Assembly: GCA_964035575.1 (NCBI GenBank)
Contig: OZ037934.1
Location: 620,001 to 684,000 of the forward strand
Direction of reading: 5' to 3'
DNA length: 64,000 bases
Source: Rhynchopus sp. YZ270_cl-10
Lineage: Eukaryota; Euglenozoa; Diplonemea; Diplonemida; Diplonemidae
Shown here piece after piece: positions 50,390 through 60,300 of the stretch. Position numbers and translations under genes: made by a program. Below the pieces are notes generated by a model. That model was given only the letters and a program-made list of their open reading frames with translations. It was not told the origin of the DNA and made no database searches. Within the stretch, counting starts at the first letter, position 1. Each line of letters starts with the position of its first letter.

Positions 50390-51745
50390 TCACACTACGT
50401 CATCTACTCTTCTTCGCTTTCCTCCTCCTCCTCCTTCTTCTTCTTCCTCTTCACCCTCCTCCCCCTCCTCCCCCTCCTCCCCCTCCTCATCTTTTTCGCC
50501 CTTTTCACCCTCCCCCTTCCCCTCCTCGTCTTCTTCGTCCTCCTCATCCTCCTCGTCCTCGTCCTCGTCGTCGCTCTGGATCGCAAAGAAGTCAACTGCT
50601 GCACTGCGGAGACGCTTCGAAATATCGTGCACAGGCTCACTCTCATCTTCCACCTTCCTCTTGCGACCAGCACCCGGTTTCCGTCTATCTGCTGCGGCAT
50701 AAAAAATGCGTATTCCACGCAGAATGAACGCTTTGACGGCGTCGAGGTCGTCGAGCCCAGGACCGCAGCGTTTCACCACTAACTCGTCACTGAGGGTTTT
50801 GACTCCAACTGTGCTGCGCTGCGCGGGTGTGCGTGCTCGCACGATGCCGAAGTCGCTCTCGCAAGCAGAGCTTGTGGGTGATGCCATGCAGAGGGCACTG
50901 CGTATTGTGCGGAGGGTAGGGATGTGGTCTTCGCGAGTGAGCAGCTCTTCCTGTCTCAGTTGCCAGAATCTAGAAAATGATAACTCCTCGTTGTCCCGCT
51001 TGCGACCATCCTTGATGTGCAGCCAGTGTGCCAGGGCTGTGTCTGGTGCTTCTGTTTTGTTGACAAGCAGGAACAGTTGCCGAAACTGTTCGTTGGCGCT
51101 GCTGTCCTTTACGCCCTGGGCGTACGCCACACCGCTCACCATCGCTGCTGCTAGCGACTGGTCACACAGCAACTTCTTGGGGTGAAGTGCCTCGACCAGT
51201 TCGCTGTGGCAGTCAGGAATCCACGCGTCTTTCACCTGCGCAACAGCCCGCAGCTTCAGCTGTGCATCCAAGAGGTAAGGCACCACATTTGCACCACGTT
51301 CTGCTCGGTACTGGGCGACAAGTTGGGGTCGTTTTGCGAGTTCAAAAAAGGTGTTGAAGTACGTAAGCGCAGATGTAAACTCCTTGCTTTTCAGCTTCTT
51401 GGCGAGGGCGCTGCGTACGTTCGTGCGGGTTGCGGTCTTTGCCCGGTTGTGGATGCCCTGCACAAGGTGGCTGGCCCAGTGCTCTCGCATCTTCGATGCT
51501 TTGCGCAGGGACGTGGCCCACTTCGCCTGCCAACGTATGCGCCACGACCCACAAGGCCTGTACGTCCGCTGGCCTTTTTTGCTGACGGCTTTTTTCAAAG
51601 ACCGCCGCATGAGGCCGGATTGGCAAAAAAATACCAAAATACACCTAAGTGAGTTTACAGTCTTTTTTAGCACCGAGGTTTTTTGTTGTGACTGTATTCG
51701 CGTTGTTGGCGTTACGGCCCAGTAAACACGCCTTGATTTGAGCAC
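50390..51745 (-). CDS. hAT-transposase-like protein with acidic C-terminal tail
   Basis: An open minus-strand frame of up to 451 codons. The true start is uncertain: the first 40 or so residues look like non-coding sequence, and the protein-like part begins near GLMRRSLKKAVSKKGQRTY. Residues about 275-330 (RSALCMASPTSSACESDFGI, then VRARTPAQRSTVG and LSDELVVKRC) match the C-terminal dimerisation region of hAT transposases. The preceding helical part fits the end of the catalytic core, but the N-terminal zinc finger and early catalytic residues are not seen. After the hAT region come a basic patch (RRKPGAGRKRK) and about 80 mostly acidic residues with Glu and Asp runs, unusual for the family. 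It is either a truncated transposon or a domesticated gene. Two hAT-type non-autonomous elements occur in this window. Confidence 0.7.
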   Translation of the reverse strand: MLKSRRVYWAVTPTTRIQSQQKTSVLKKTVNSLRCILVFFCQSGLMRRSLKKAVSKKGQRTYRPCGSWRIRWQAKWATSLRKASKMREHWASHLVQGIHNRAKTATRTNVRSALAKKLKSKEFTSALTYFNTFFELAKRPQLVAQYRAERGANVVPYLLDAQLKLRAVAQVKDAWIPDCHSELVEALHPKKLLCDQSLAAAMVSGVAYAQGVKDSSANEQFRQLFLLVNKTEAPDTALAHWLHIKDGRKRDNEELSFSRFWQLRQEELLTREDHIPTLRTIRSALCMASPTSSACESDFGIVRARTPAQRSTVGVKTLSDELVVKRCGPGLDDLDAVKAFILRGIRIFYAAADRRKPGAGRKRKVEDESEPVHDISKRLRSAAVDFFAIQSDDEDEDEEDEEDEEDEEGKGEGEKGEKDEEGEEGEEGEEGEEEEEEGGGGGKRRRVDDVV

Positions 51746-51787
51746 GAATTACCTTTTGGGAAGCTGATATCAACCACTATAGGCATA

Positions 51788-52053
51788 CAGTACGTCCGAA
51801 TCGGATCCGATAATATTATTTTTTATTTTACTATTTCTTCAGGACAGTTGGGTCCCAATCTTTCAAATAAAGGACAAAATTTGCACTTTTACCGCTCTCC
51901 AAGCATGTTAGGACCCATTATCGGATGATTATCGGACATCCGATAATAGCCGATAATCATCCGATAATGACCGATAATGGCCGATTCGGATCCGATAATT
52001 TCATATTTTTTTGGGAAATCCGATAATGGCCGATAACCGATTCGGACGTACTG
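51788..52053. mobile_element. TA-flanked miniature element with CAGTACGTCCG ends
   Basis: The 266-bp element has perfect 17-bp terminal inverted repeats CAGTACGTCCGAATCGG. TA lies at 51786-51787 and 52054-52055, as expected of Tc1/mariner-type miniature elements. The interior iterates CCGATAAT and ATTATCGG in both orientations. The inverted repeat may extend a further 10 bp outward (CTATAGGCATA versus CTATACATA), so the exact ends could be wider. It lies directly upstream of the hAT-like gene. Confidence 0.78.
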
Positions 52054-52064
52054 TATGTATAGGG

Positions 52065-52113
52065 GGCATATTCTGCAAGAATTACCCTTCTTAGGCATCA
52101 AAACCACACTACA
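52065..52113 (+). repeat. Repeat family D, copy upstream of the small basic protein
   Basis: GGGGGCATATTCTGCAAGAA, TTACC and TTAGGCATCAAAACCACACT. A second copy starts 70 bp later. Confidence 0.7.
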
Positions 52114-52182
52114 CCAAGGTGGGTTGTACTCCGTTCAGGTGTTACCCCAGTCTAAATCTGTTGTCAAACATCACATTGCACA

Positions 52183-52240
52183 GGCAATATTCTGCGCAAG
52201 AATTACATCTCACTAGGCATCAAACCACTACCACACCACA
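52183..52240 (+). repeat. Repeat family D, copy ending at a 3' splice-like site
   Basis: GGCAATATTCTGCGCAAGAA, TTACATCTCACTAGGCATCA and AACCACTACCACACCAC, ending immediately before the CAG that precedes the small basic protein. Confidence 0.7.
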
Positions 52241-52259
52241 GGAAGAGAAGGAGTCCGGC

Positions 52260-52670
52260 ATGAACATTTACCGTGGTGCACACAGCTACCAGCTGGGAGA
52301 ACTCGGTCTGGTCAAGAGCCTGCCAATCTATAAAAGAGGGAAAGCCCAAGACCTCTCCTACTCCGCCTTCATGAAGAGCTCCAACGTTAAAAAGCTGCCC
52401 ATCGACTTTTCTGATTCGAGGGAAACTTTCAAAGCAAAGATGAAGACGCGGGAAACGGCACTGACGGCCCAAAAGCAGACAGCGGCAAAGACAGCAAAGA
52501 CAGTGGCAAAGCAGGAGAAGAAGGAAAAGGTAAAGCAGGAGAAGAAGGACATGAAGGAAAAGGTAAAGCAGGAGAAGAAGGACATGAAGGAAAAGGTAAA
52601 GCAGGAGAAGAAGGACATGAAGGAAAAGGTAAAGCAGGAGAAGAAGGCGATGAAGGCGAACAGTGCCTAA
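52260..52670 (+). CDS. Small basic protein with 11-residue repeats
   Basis: From MNIYRGAHSYQLGELGLVKS the frame gives 136 residues, pI clearly basic. The N-terminal 65 residues have mixed composition (GKAQDLSYSAFMKSSNVKKL). The rest is Lys, Glu and Ala rich and ends in four KEKVKQEKKDM repeats, predicted helical. The frame is open upstream to 52119, but the region before 52242 is repeat family D ending in ACACCACAG, so a 3' splice site there with exon start GAAGAGAAGGAG is likely. The upstream exon was not found, or a spliced leader joins here. No homologue is recognised. A nucleic-acid-binding or ribosomal accessory role would fit, without proof. Confidence 0.55.
   Translation: MNIYRGAHSYQLGELGLVKSLPIYKRGKAQDLSYSAFMKSSNVKKLPIDFSDSRETFKAKMKTRETALTAQKQTAAKTAKTVAKQEKKEKVKQEKKDMKEKVKQEKKDMKEKVKQEKKDMKEKVKQEKKAMKANSA
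52523..52646 (+). repeat. 33-bp coding minisatellite
   Basis: Nearly perfect tandem units of AAGGAAAAGGTAAAGCAGGA plus GAAGAAGGACATG, about 3.7 copies, encoding the KEKVKQEKKDM repeats. The DNA identity indicates recent expansion. Confidence 0.9.
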
Positions 52671-53316
52671 ACTGTATTTGCAATGATTTATATAAAAAAA
52701 AACGGTATGCACGATGATAGGCAAGGTGAATGCCGCGTGGTGACCATACGTGGGCTGACCTTGTCACATTATCAAAGAAAAAAAAAGAAGAAACTTTTGG
52801 AACGTGGAGATTTGCCACACAACTGTGGCAACACAACCCGAGGCAACTACACTACTCCAAACAATTTTTCAAAATAAAATGAAATAAGCGACTCTCACAA
52901 TACATGCAAAAAAAACCCCCCCCCCCCCCCCAAAACCCAAGGCGGAGGGAGGAACGTTTTATGGATGCTGCACATCCTCGGAACAAATGGGGGAAAACAC
53001 TGCTTATTATTTTTTCCGCCGCCCCCCCCCCCCCCCTTTTTTTCTTTTGGGGCGACATTCAAGCTTCAAGCAGAAATTTAACATAGCAACAAAATAATGT
53101 AAGAAACCCGAAGAAGAGAACGTAACCACCCCGTAGTGGCTGTACTGCGATATTATTTTTTTTCCCCCCATCAAAATCACAATTCAGCGACTAAACAACC
53201 CCCCCCCCCCCCCCCCCCATCTAGGCCTACAGTGCATCCTGCTCGGCGCCTAGAAATTCCCTCATACCCCCTCTCCCCTCCCCCAACCCACAGCAATAGG
53301 TTTTTATTTCGAACCC

Positions 53317-53399
53317 ATGCGCAACACTCCGGGGGTTCTATAACCCGCGGAGTGTCAGTGCCTGCGTCCCAGAGGCGTTTGCACTATCAACTTCACTTT
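53317..53399 (+). repeat. Repeat family C, copy 3
   Basis: Matches 18208-18290 over the full 83 bp, including CATGCGCAACACTCCGGGG at the start and GCACTATCAACTTCACTTT at the end, with the hairpin loop GGTTCTATAACC. Confidence 0.85.
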
Positions 53400-54097
53400 T
53401 ATTTCCCCCCACCCTACCCCCCCACAAGTTCAAAAACACCCACAGTTTCAAAGGAAGGTTTGTGGCATTTTTTTTCGGTAGCGATGACTTTTTTTTTTCA
53501 AATTCAAAAAAGAATGGATGTTCTGCAAGACATGGAAAAGCTTTAAAAAAAAACGAGAGAGATGTGAGGAACGGCTGCGTGGAGCTCACACGAAAAGAAA
53601 AATAAAATGCCAGGTGTTTTCACGGCATCAATTTGTTCAATTACTCAAAAAAAAACATACTACTGCAAAAGATTTTGCACATGTCTGTCTTCGACATTAA
53701 AAAAAATCATTGTTGCAGAGACCTGCTGTACCCACCGTGTCTTTTGACACGTCTGTGTATTTTTTGTCGATGTGACCGAAATAAAGGATAAGCTGAGATG
53801 ATGTCCACCATTTCAGTACGATAGCCTTTTTGGGGCGATTTTTTTATATATATTGAGTGACTACTGAGCTAATATATAGCAAAATAACAGTATTAGCTAG
53901 AGCAGGGTGATAAAGATAACACCTCCCCGCGTGTTGTGTGGCACGTTTAGGAAAGGAAATCTTCCTCTTAAGCCCAACTCCATTTTTCTTGGAGCCTTTC
54001 CAGGACTGTACAATTGCTCCGTTCCCCAAAGGAAGGGTAAAAAAAAAAAAAAATGTTTTCAAAAAAAAAAAAAATGCGTTATTTTTTGGGTTTGAGC

Positions 54098-54170
54098 GGC
54101 CACACTTCACCGATAGGTGAGGTGTGTGCGTTTCACCCACAAACCTCTCCCCTTTTTTTTGTCTTTATTG
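54098..54170 (+). repeat. Dispersed repeat family H, copy 3
   Basis: GCGGCCACACTTCACCGATA, GGTGAGGTGTGTGCGTTTCA and the terminal GTCTTTATTG match the two copies in the GH2 spacers. Confidence 0.65.
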
Positions 54171-54390
54171 TCTTTTATTGATTTTGTTTTTTGGGGGGAA
54201 AGTCAGAGTGCGGTGTCGTTACTTTTTTCTTTTCTTTTCTTTTATTCATTGTAACCTCACCACACACTGCAAAAAAAATGCGCAGAAGGGACCCAACCGG
54301 ACCCTACATCACACAGGATCTGAGTTCTTTTTCCAGTGATGTTTTTTCTTTCTTTCATCTGGCCGCTAAGCAGAAGAGTAGAGCATATCA

Positions 54391-54505
54391 AATGAAAATG
54401 AAAAGGATTGTAGGACTGCATGGTTGAGGGGGGCCCACCCACGGTGCGCCCCCGGTCATTGTACCAAAAGGTATAACTGTTCGTGAGAAGGGCTTTTGTA
54501 GTAGC
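54391..54505 (+). repeat. Repeat family A copy, intergenic
   Basis: AAAAGGATTGTAGGACTGCA, CCCCGGTCATTGTACCAAAA and GAGAAGGGCTTTTGTAG. It is close to full length but diverged. Confidence 0.75.
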
Positions 54506-54981
54506 TTTGCTCACAATGTGTTTTTTTTTTTAAACCCACCACCCCCTCCTCTATCCCCGTTTACCTCTTTATGTCTCAATGCATGCGGCAAGCGTTGCTT
54601 GCTTACTGCCAAAACCATGCCCCCTTATTTCACCCACCCCATATAGATACCTAGATTTTTCTTCGGCAAGATGGAAAAAAAAAAAAAAAACAACAGTGGA
54701 GTTCATCCTCGGGTGTCTACACTAATACAACTAAGTTTTCAAAAAAAACTGACAGTGGAGCTTGCACAGTGGCAGCTACACGATTCCAACAATTTTTGAA
54801 GAAAAAAAAAACAACAAAAAAACAAAAAAAAATGACAAAAAAAAAACGAATAAAAACAACAATCCAAAGACCCCCCCCTCATCACATCCCATTTGCCCGC
54901 TTTCCTTCCCCTTCCTCCCCCCCCCCAGCACAATTGAGATGCGATGTCTGTTGAGCGGCCTCTCAGATAGCCCTTTTTCAG

Positions 54982-55093
54982 ATGCAAACCACGAAATGGA
55001 TTGTAGGACTGCATGGTTGGGGTTCACCCCCCCTGGTACACCTAGTCATTGTACCAAAAGGTACACTGTGAGTCATGAGAACGCTTTTATTTC
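54982..55093 (+). repeat. Repeat family A, full copy upstream of the FN3 gene
   Basis: ATGCAAACCACGAAATGGAT, TGTAGGACTGCATGGTTGGG, CATTGTACCAAAAGGTACAC and GAACGCTTTTATTTCA. It again follows a TTTTTCAG and is followed within 10 bp by another TTTCAG, so it may be part of a 5' UTR intron. Confidence 0.8.
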
Positions 55094-55185
55094 ATGTTTC
55101 AGATAACCCAAGTAGTGTCCTATGGAGAACCATTGCTCCTCTCACCCACAGAATTTTTCAAAAAAAAAATATCTTCTCCATTCTC

Positions 55186-56844
55186 ATGCCGGAACGAGAA
55201 CGGTGCTTTGTGAATCTCGAGTTAGTGAGCGCGACGTGCAACCTATTAGAGGTCGCGTGGAAGTGCGATGCTCGCTATGAGTATTGTCTCGAGTGGCCGT
55301 CGCCGATCGAGGGCTGGCTTGCGCATGTGTTGACCCCACCGTTGGTGCGGAGCTCTCTTATCCCTGATACACGATATAAGTTTCGGTTGCGGCAACGAAG
55401 CGTGGGGACGGAGCTGTGGTCGTTGCCTTCCGACACGCAAGAGTTCAAGACGTCGTACGAAATGCCCCTCCCGCTGTGCCAGCCCGCCATCACTGCCACC
55501 ACCACAAACAGCACTGCGACCATCAAATGGACGGTCCCCGACACTGCGTCCACACCGCTTGTCATTCAACGCTATCGCGTGCTTCTGCACGAAGAGGGGG
55601 GCTTCTGCAGATCGCATATCCCAGACGCAGGTGGCGACCGTATTAGCGATGCTGTACAGACCGTGACAGGTGCTCCTGGGGAGGAGGAGTACAACGTCTT
55701 CACGACACATCCATACTGCACCTTTACCGACCTGAAGTCTGGTATGTCTTTTTAAAACGGGATTGTGTTGACCCTCTGTACCAAGGTACACTGTGAGAGG
55801 GCTTTGTATTTCAACTCTACAGGCGCAACGTATGTGGCTAGCATAACGAATCAGAGCAAATCGAATATATGGTCGGCCTTCTGCCCGGATGTCGTCTTCA
55901 CAACCGGGTCCTCTGTGCCCAATGCCATTCTTCCTGTGCACATCCAAGCCAACGAAGGCGCCTTTGCCTGCCTCGACCTCTACTGGCAGCAACCCAAATG
56001 CAACGGCGCGCCTATCCTCGGGTATGAAGTGGAATGCTCTGATGTGAACGGCGAATCCCACCTCCAATCGGTGGGCACACGCCCCGAGGCGGTCTTCCAG
56101 GACCTTGCGGCGGATATGGGCTTCACCGTGCGGGTGCGCGCGAAAAACAAAAACGGCTTCGCTTCTTGGAGCAAACCTTACGCATGCAGGACACTCTGCC
56201 CGGCACGCTTTGCCTCCGACATCACCTTGACACATGCCACCAGCGATACGCTAGAAGTAGCATGGACACGTGTCGCTTCTAAGAGCCACATCATCACGGA
56301 ATACATTCTTGAGACCTGCCGACGCGGTTTCGAATGGGTCGAGACACACCGTGCAGACGTCCACGACACCTCGCACGCATTCACGTACTCCTACGAGCTT
56401 CTCCCAGCTAACGCAGAGGTCGCCTTCCGCTGCCGTGCCCGCAGCGTCCGCGACGGAGTAGAATTCCTCAGCCCCCCCGGCCCCGCAGCAACCTACAGCA
56501 CCCTCTCCGCACGCCCCCTCCCCCCACAACGCCTTCAATTCACTGATGACTATGAAACCGCCCTCTCCTGGGAGCCCGCCCCCACACACGGCCTGCCTCT
56601 CCTCTCCACTGCGATTAAAATCTGTGGTGCCGATCGTACACCCCTCAACGAAGTACTTCTGCAAGCGAAAGAAACCGCTGGCAATAAAGGTACCCAACGT
56701 TGGCTCTGGGACACAGCGTACAACCCGGGGGAGGGGGTAAAAGTGATTATCTTCGTTGCGGTGGAGAATGCGATCGGCAGGTCCGTCTGGAGCAAGCCTC
56801 TCGAGTTGGTTGATGTCGGGCGCGGCAAGATGACAACGCTTTAG
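55186..56844 (+). CDS. Fibronectin type III repeat protein
   Basis: Exons 55186-55741 and 55823-56844 join in phase 1 to 525 residues, starting MPERERCFVNLELVSATCNL. About five FN3-like modules follow one another, each with the typical Trp in strand B and Tyr in strand C: LLEVAWKCDARYEYCLEW, TATIKWTVPDTASTPLVIQR, ACLDLYWQQPKCNGAPILGY, TLEVAWTRVASKSHIITEY and TALSWEPAPTHGLPLLS. There is no signal peptide or membrane segment, so it is probably intracellular, perhaps cytoskeletal or signalling. The 81-bp intron (GTATGTC start, CTACAG end) consists mostly of a family A fragment, and its end coincides with the end of that repeat. Confidence 0.8.
55775..55818 (+). repeat. Repeat family A, 3' half forming most of an intron
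   Basis: CTCTGTACCAAGGTACACTG, then GAGAGGGCTTTGTATTTCAA. It occupies 44 of the 81 intron bases, and the acceptor CTACAG follows directly. Confidence 0.85.
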
Positions 56845-57300
56845 TGGTTTTTTTTATAGATGTAAACCACAAAATGGATTGTGAAGACTGCAGTTGGGCG
56901 TCCACCCCCTCGGTAGGTCATTGCACCAAGGGGTACACTGTTTCACGAGAGGGCTGTTGTATTTTCAACTTTTGTTTTGAGTACTGTGATTCCTGAACAA
57001 CAAAAACCCCATTTCCACGAAACGGAGAGAGGGTGACGGCTTGACCACCGTGACCACCTTTGGCATGGATGACTGACTTTCTCTGTTTTTTTTTAGATTT
57101 TCAACAAAAAAAAGAAGGTAACGGGCTTACCAGCTCCGTTAATCGTTCATTTCCGCACACACAGAACCGAACAACGACCACATCCTCCCTCTCCCCCCTC
57201 CACAAACCATAGTTTTTCATCCCCCACCATTTCCCTCACCTATCAACACACCACCTTCCAGGCGGGACAGGGGACCACCCCCCCACCCCCCTCACTCAAG
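56845..57300. other. Spacer before the giant secreted protein
   Basis: Holds a full family A copy (56860-56974) 16 bp after the FN3 stop codon and a pyrimidine-rich C and T stretch at 57181-57290 before the start codon. No gene is seen. Confidence 0.55.
56860..56974 (+). repeat. Repeat family A, full copy after the FN3 gene
   Basis: ATGTAAACCACAAAATGGAT follows TTTTTTATAG. Then AGACTGCAGTTGGGCGTCCA, ACCAAGGGGTACACTGTTTC and ACGAGAGGGCTGTTGTATTT. Confidence 0.8.
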
Positions 57301-60300
57301 ATGCTTCTTCTAGAAAGACTGTGCGTGGCTGCGTTGCTGTGCGCTCTTCTGCTCTCTGTTGACGCTGCTCATGTGAGTCAAATCAACGGCGTGAACTGCA
57401 ACCACCCGCCCTACTGGACGGTAGGGCGCGACATCTATGTAACAGAGGACAGCTTCACCGACAGCTATGAGCGGGAGGGGCTGCACTGGGGGCCGATGAT
57501 ACACGATGGGCAGAAGGGTCTGCCGGGGAACGACCCGGGATACCCTGGAGACTGCCCAAACGACCCTGTCCTGCGCAACCCGCTTATCCCTTGCACCTGT
57601 GCGCCTATGTCGATGCAGCCGGTCTGCAACGTCGCCCCCCCGGATGGTACCTGGTGTCCCGTCTTCCCGCCCGGGGTAGACCACGCATGCTTCTGCAGGC
57701 AGTCCCTCTACTTCAAGGATGTTACGATCACCCCTGACGGCATCGTCTGCAATGTAGACCTCAGTACCTGCTGGGTCGGGCCCCAAATAAGTCCTACCTG
57801 CCTTTCTGACGACGAAGCGCAGTGCAGAGATAAAGATTGGATGGGGATGAAGCTCGGCACAAAGTACTACGGTGTGGACCTGAAGTTCGACCTCTGCCCC
57901 TGTGGGTTTGGCAGTGTGACGGTCTGTGCGACGCTGTGCGACGACAAGTGGGGCACGCAGGAGATGCCCCCGGGGACAGGGGGGTTCTCCATCGACTGTG
58001 ACGACCAGGACTGTGCGCCGAGTTTGTGCTTCAATATTCATGTCGAGCAGGTGAACAACTGCCCCGAGTGGACGCATGTGCCGGAGATCCGTGTGACAGA
58101 AGACCAGGCAACACCTTCATGCCACACTTTCGCAAACGCCATCAGCTACGGCTGCAAATGGGAGGGCCACGACCAGAGCCACCCCCAGGAGATCTACTTC
58201 GACATTGCGTGCGACAACGATGCGCTGTACCAGAACAGGCCCACCGTGCAGTACGTGCAGGGCCAGGCGACGGCGCAGCTGTGCTACTCTACTGCGCCGG
58301 ACAGAAGCGGCTGCTCTGTGTGCACGATCACCATCTACGACACAGGCGGTGTCACCAACGGGGGCTGCAACAAGGGCGACACGCAGTCGGTGACCATTTG
58401 CGTGGAGGAGATCAACGACCCACCCACCTTCGTCCCGGGGCCGACGACGCTCAGTGTGGACGAAGACGCCTCCAACACGTGCACGCCATCTGGCTGCTCG
58501 CAGGGGCCGTACACGTATCAGAACTGGGCCACGTCACTGTCGACGGGGCCAGGGTGGGAGGTGTGCGCAGAGACTGGCTTATGCTGCCAGCCAGATACGT
58601 GCGACATGCGCCAGACGCTCGACAGGTTTGAGGTGACGCTGGTGGACCCCTGCTACAGCGTGCTCTTCACAGTGCCCCCCGCCATTGACGTCAACACAGG
58701 CGACCTCACCTTCACGCTCGCACAGCACGCCAACACCGTCGGCGCGGACAAGGTTGAGATGAACATTGTGCTCTTCGACTCGGGTCAGGACTCCGGCGCC
58801 TGCAAGCTTGCGAACGACGGGTCGTGCCACCAGGCTGACTCGGATGCACTTGCCTTCACACTGATCATCAAACCCGAGAACGACGTGCCGTCGTTTGTGC
58901 CGCAGTTCTTGCAGCTGCAGATGAAGGAGGACGAGGTGTACCCTGCCACGCTGTGGGCTGGGGATATGTGCATAGGGTCGTGGACCGCGAGCGGGTGTGC
59001 GAACCAGCCGTGCACTGCGACGTGCCTGCAGGATGCGTGCTGCGGGACACGTCCCTGCCCATGCGACTTCTGCAATGAGGCGAACGACCCTGAGAGCCAG
59101 CAGTTTGTGTGGGAAATCGACGTCGATAACAAGGAGCTGTTCGACCAGGCCGCACAGCCAGCCATCGACGCGACGGGGCATCTGACCTTCACACTGGCAA
59201 CTGACGTCAACGGCGTTGCGCGTGTCAAAGTTACCTTGAAGGACGATGGCGGGCAGTACGCCAACGCAGCCATCGGCAACACTGCCGAGCTCGTCATCAG
59301 CGTCTCCCCTGAGAACGACCGCCCCACCTTCACGATCCCTGCCACCTACAGCACCGGGAAGTGCAACCCGTGCACGCAGCAGTCCGAGCCGCTCTTTGCC
59401 ACCGACATCGACACCGGGTCCTTCTGGACGGACGAGGACACACAGCTGCTCTCCTGGGCAAGCAACGCGCCCACAGTCAACAACGACAACACGGCCCTCT
59501 TCTCTGAGCAGCCCTGGCTGGAGATGTCTGGCGACAGACGCACCAGCACTCTGCGGTACACCCTCGCAGCCGGCCAGAGCGGCATTGCCACAGTGACAGT
59601 GACGCTCGCAGACAACGGCGACGCGACGGACTGCAACGTGGGGTGCGCTGTGTGCAACGGTGGTGCTGCGAAGCCACGCGCACAGAGCTGCGACAGACTG
59701 ACGCAGACCTTCACCTTCACCGTCGCCGAGAGCAATGCGCCACCTACCTTCAACATTGTGCACCCTGGGCAGGACATCACTGTCCTCGAGGACCCGACAC
59801 CGGCGGAGGTCGTGATCTCACCCTACAGCACACACAGCGCTGGCGACGCAGTCGAGGACACGACACAGACTGTCACATACTACATCACACCTGCCGACCC
59901 AACACTGTTCACTGCGACGGGGCAGCCCACTATCGATGCGGCCGGCGATCTGCGCTTCACCCCCGCACCCGACGCGTACGGGCAGACCACCCTCACCATC
60001 AAAGTCGGCGACAACGGCTTCCCCGCAAAGGAGTCCGACGTGCAGGATGTCACCCTCACGATCCTCCCTGTCAACGACGCCCCGCTGTTCTCCTACCCAG
60101 CGGAGCTGCCCACAGGCACCGGCACTGCGTACGACCCATGCAACGCTGATGCGGGCTGCCCCGTCTCAGTCACCTTCGCGGCAGGCATTGCAATGGGCCC
60201 ACCCAACGAGAGCGGGCAGAAGCCTCTCGCCTGGGCAGTGGAGTGCCCGAACCACCCTACCCTCTTCAAAGACGCGACCTTCGACACCACGACAGGAGAG

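Larger units (their letters stand above)
52671..55185. other. Repeat-rich spacer without genes
   Basis: Long C runs (52916-52931, 53021-53036, 53199-53218), family C (53317-53399), family H (54098-54170) and two family A copies (54391-54505 and 54982-55093). It also contains several short blocks shared with other spacers, such as ACTACTCCAAACAATTTTTC at 52851, and GAACGGCTGCGTGGAGCTCA at 53571 like the block at 34451. All ORFs here are low complexity. No gene is supported. Confidence 0.6.
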
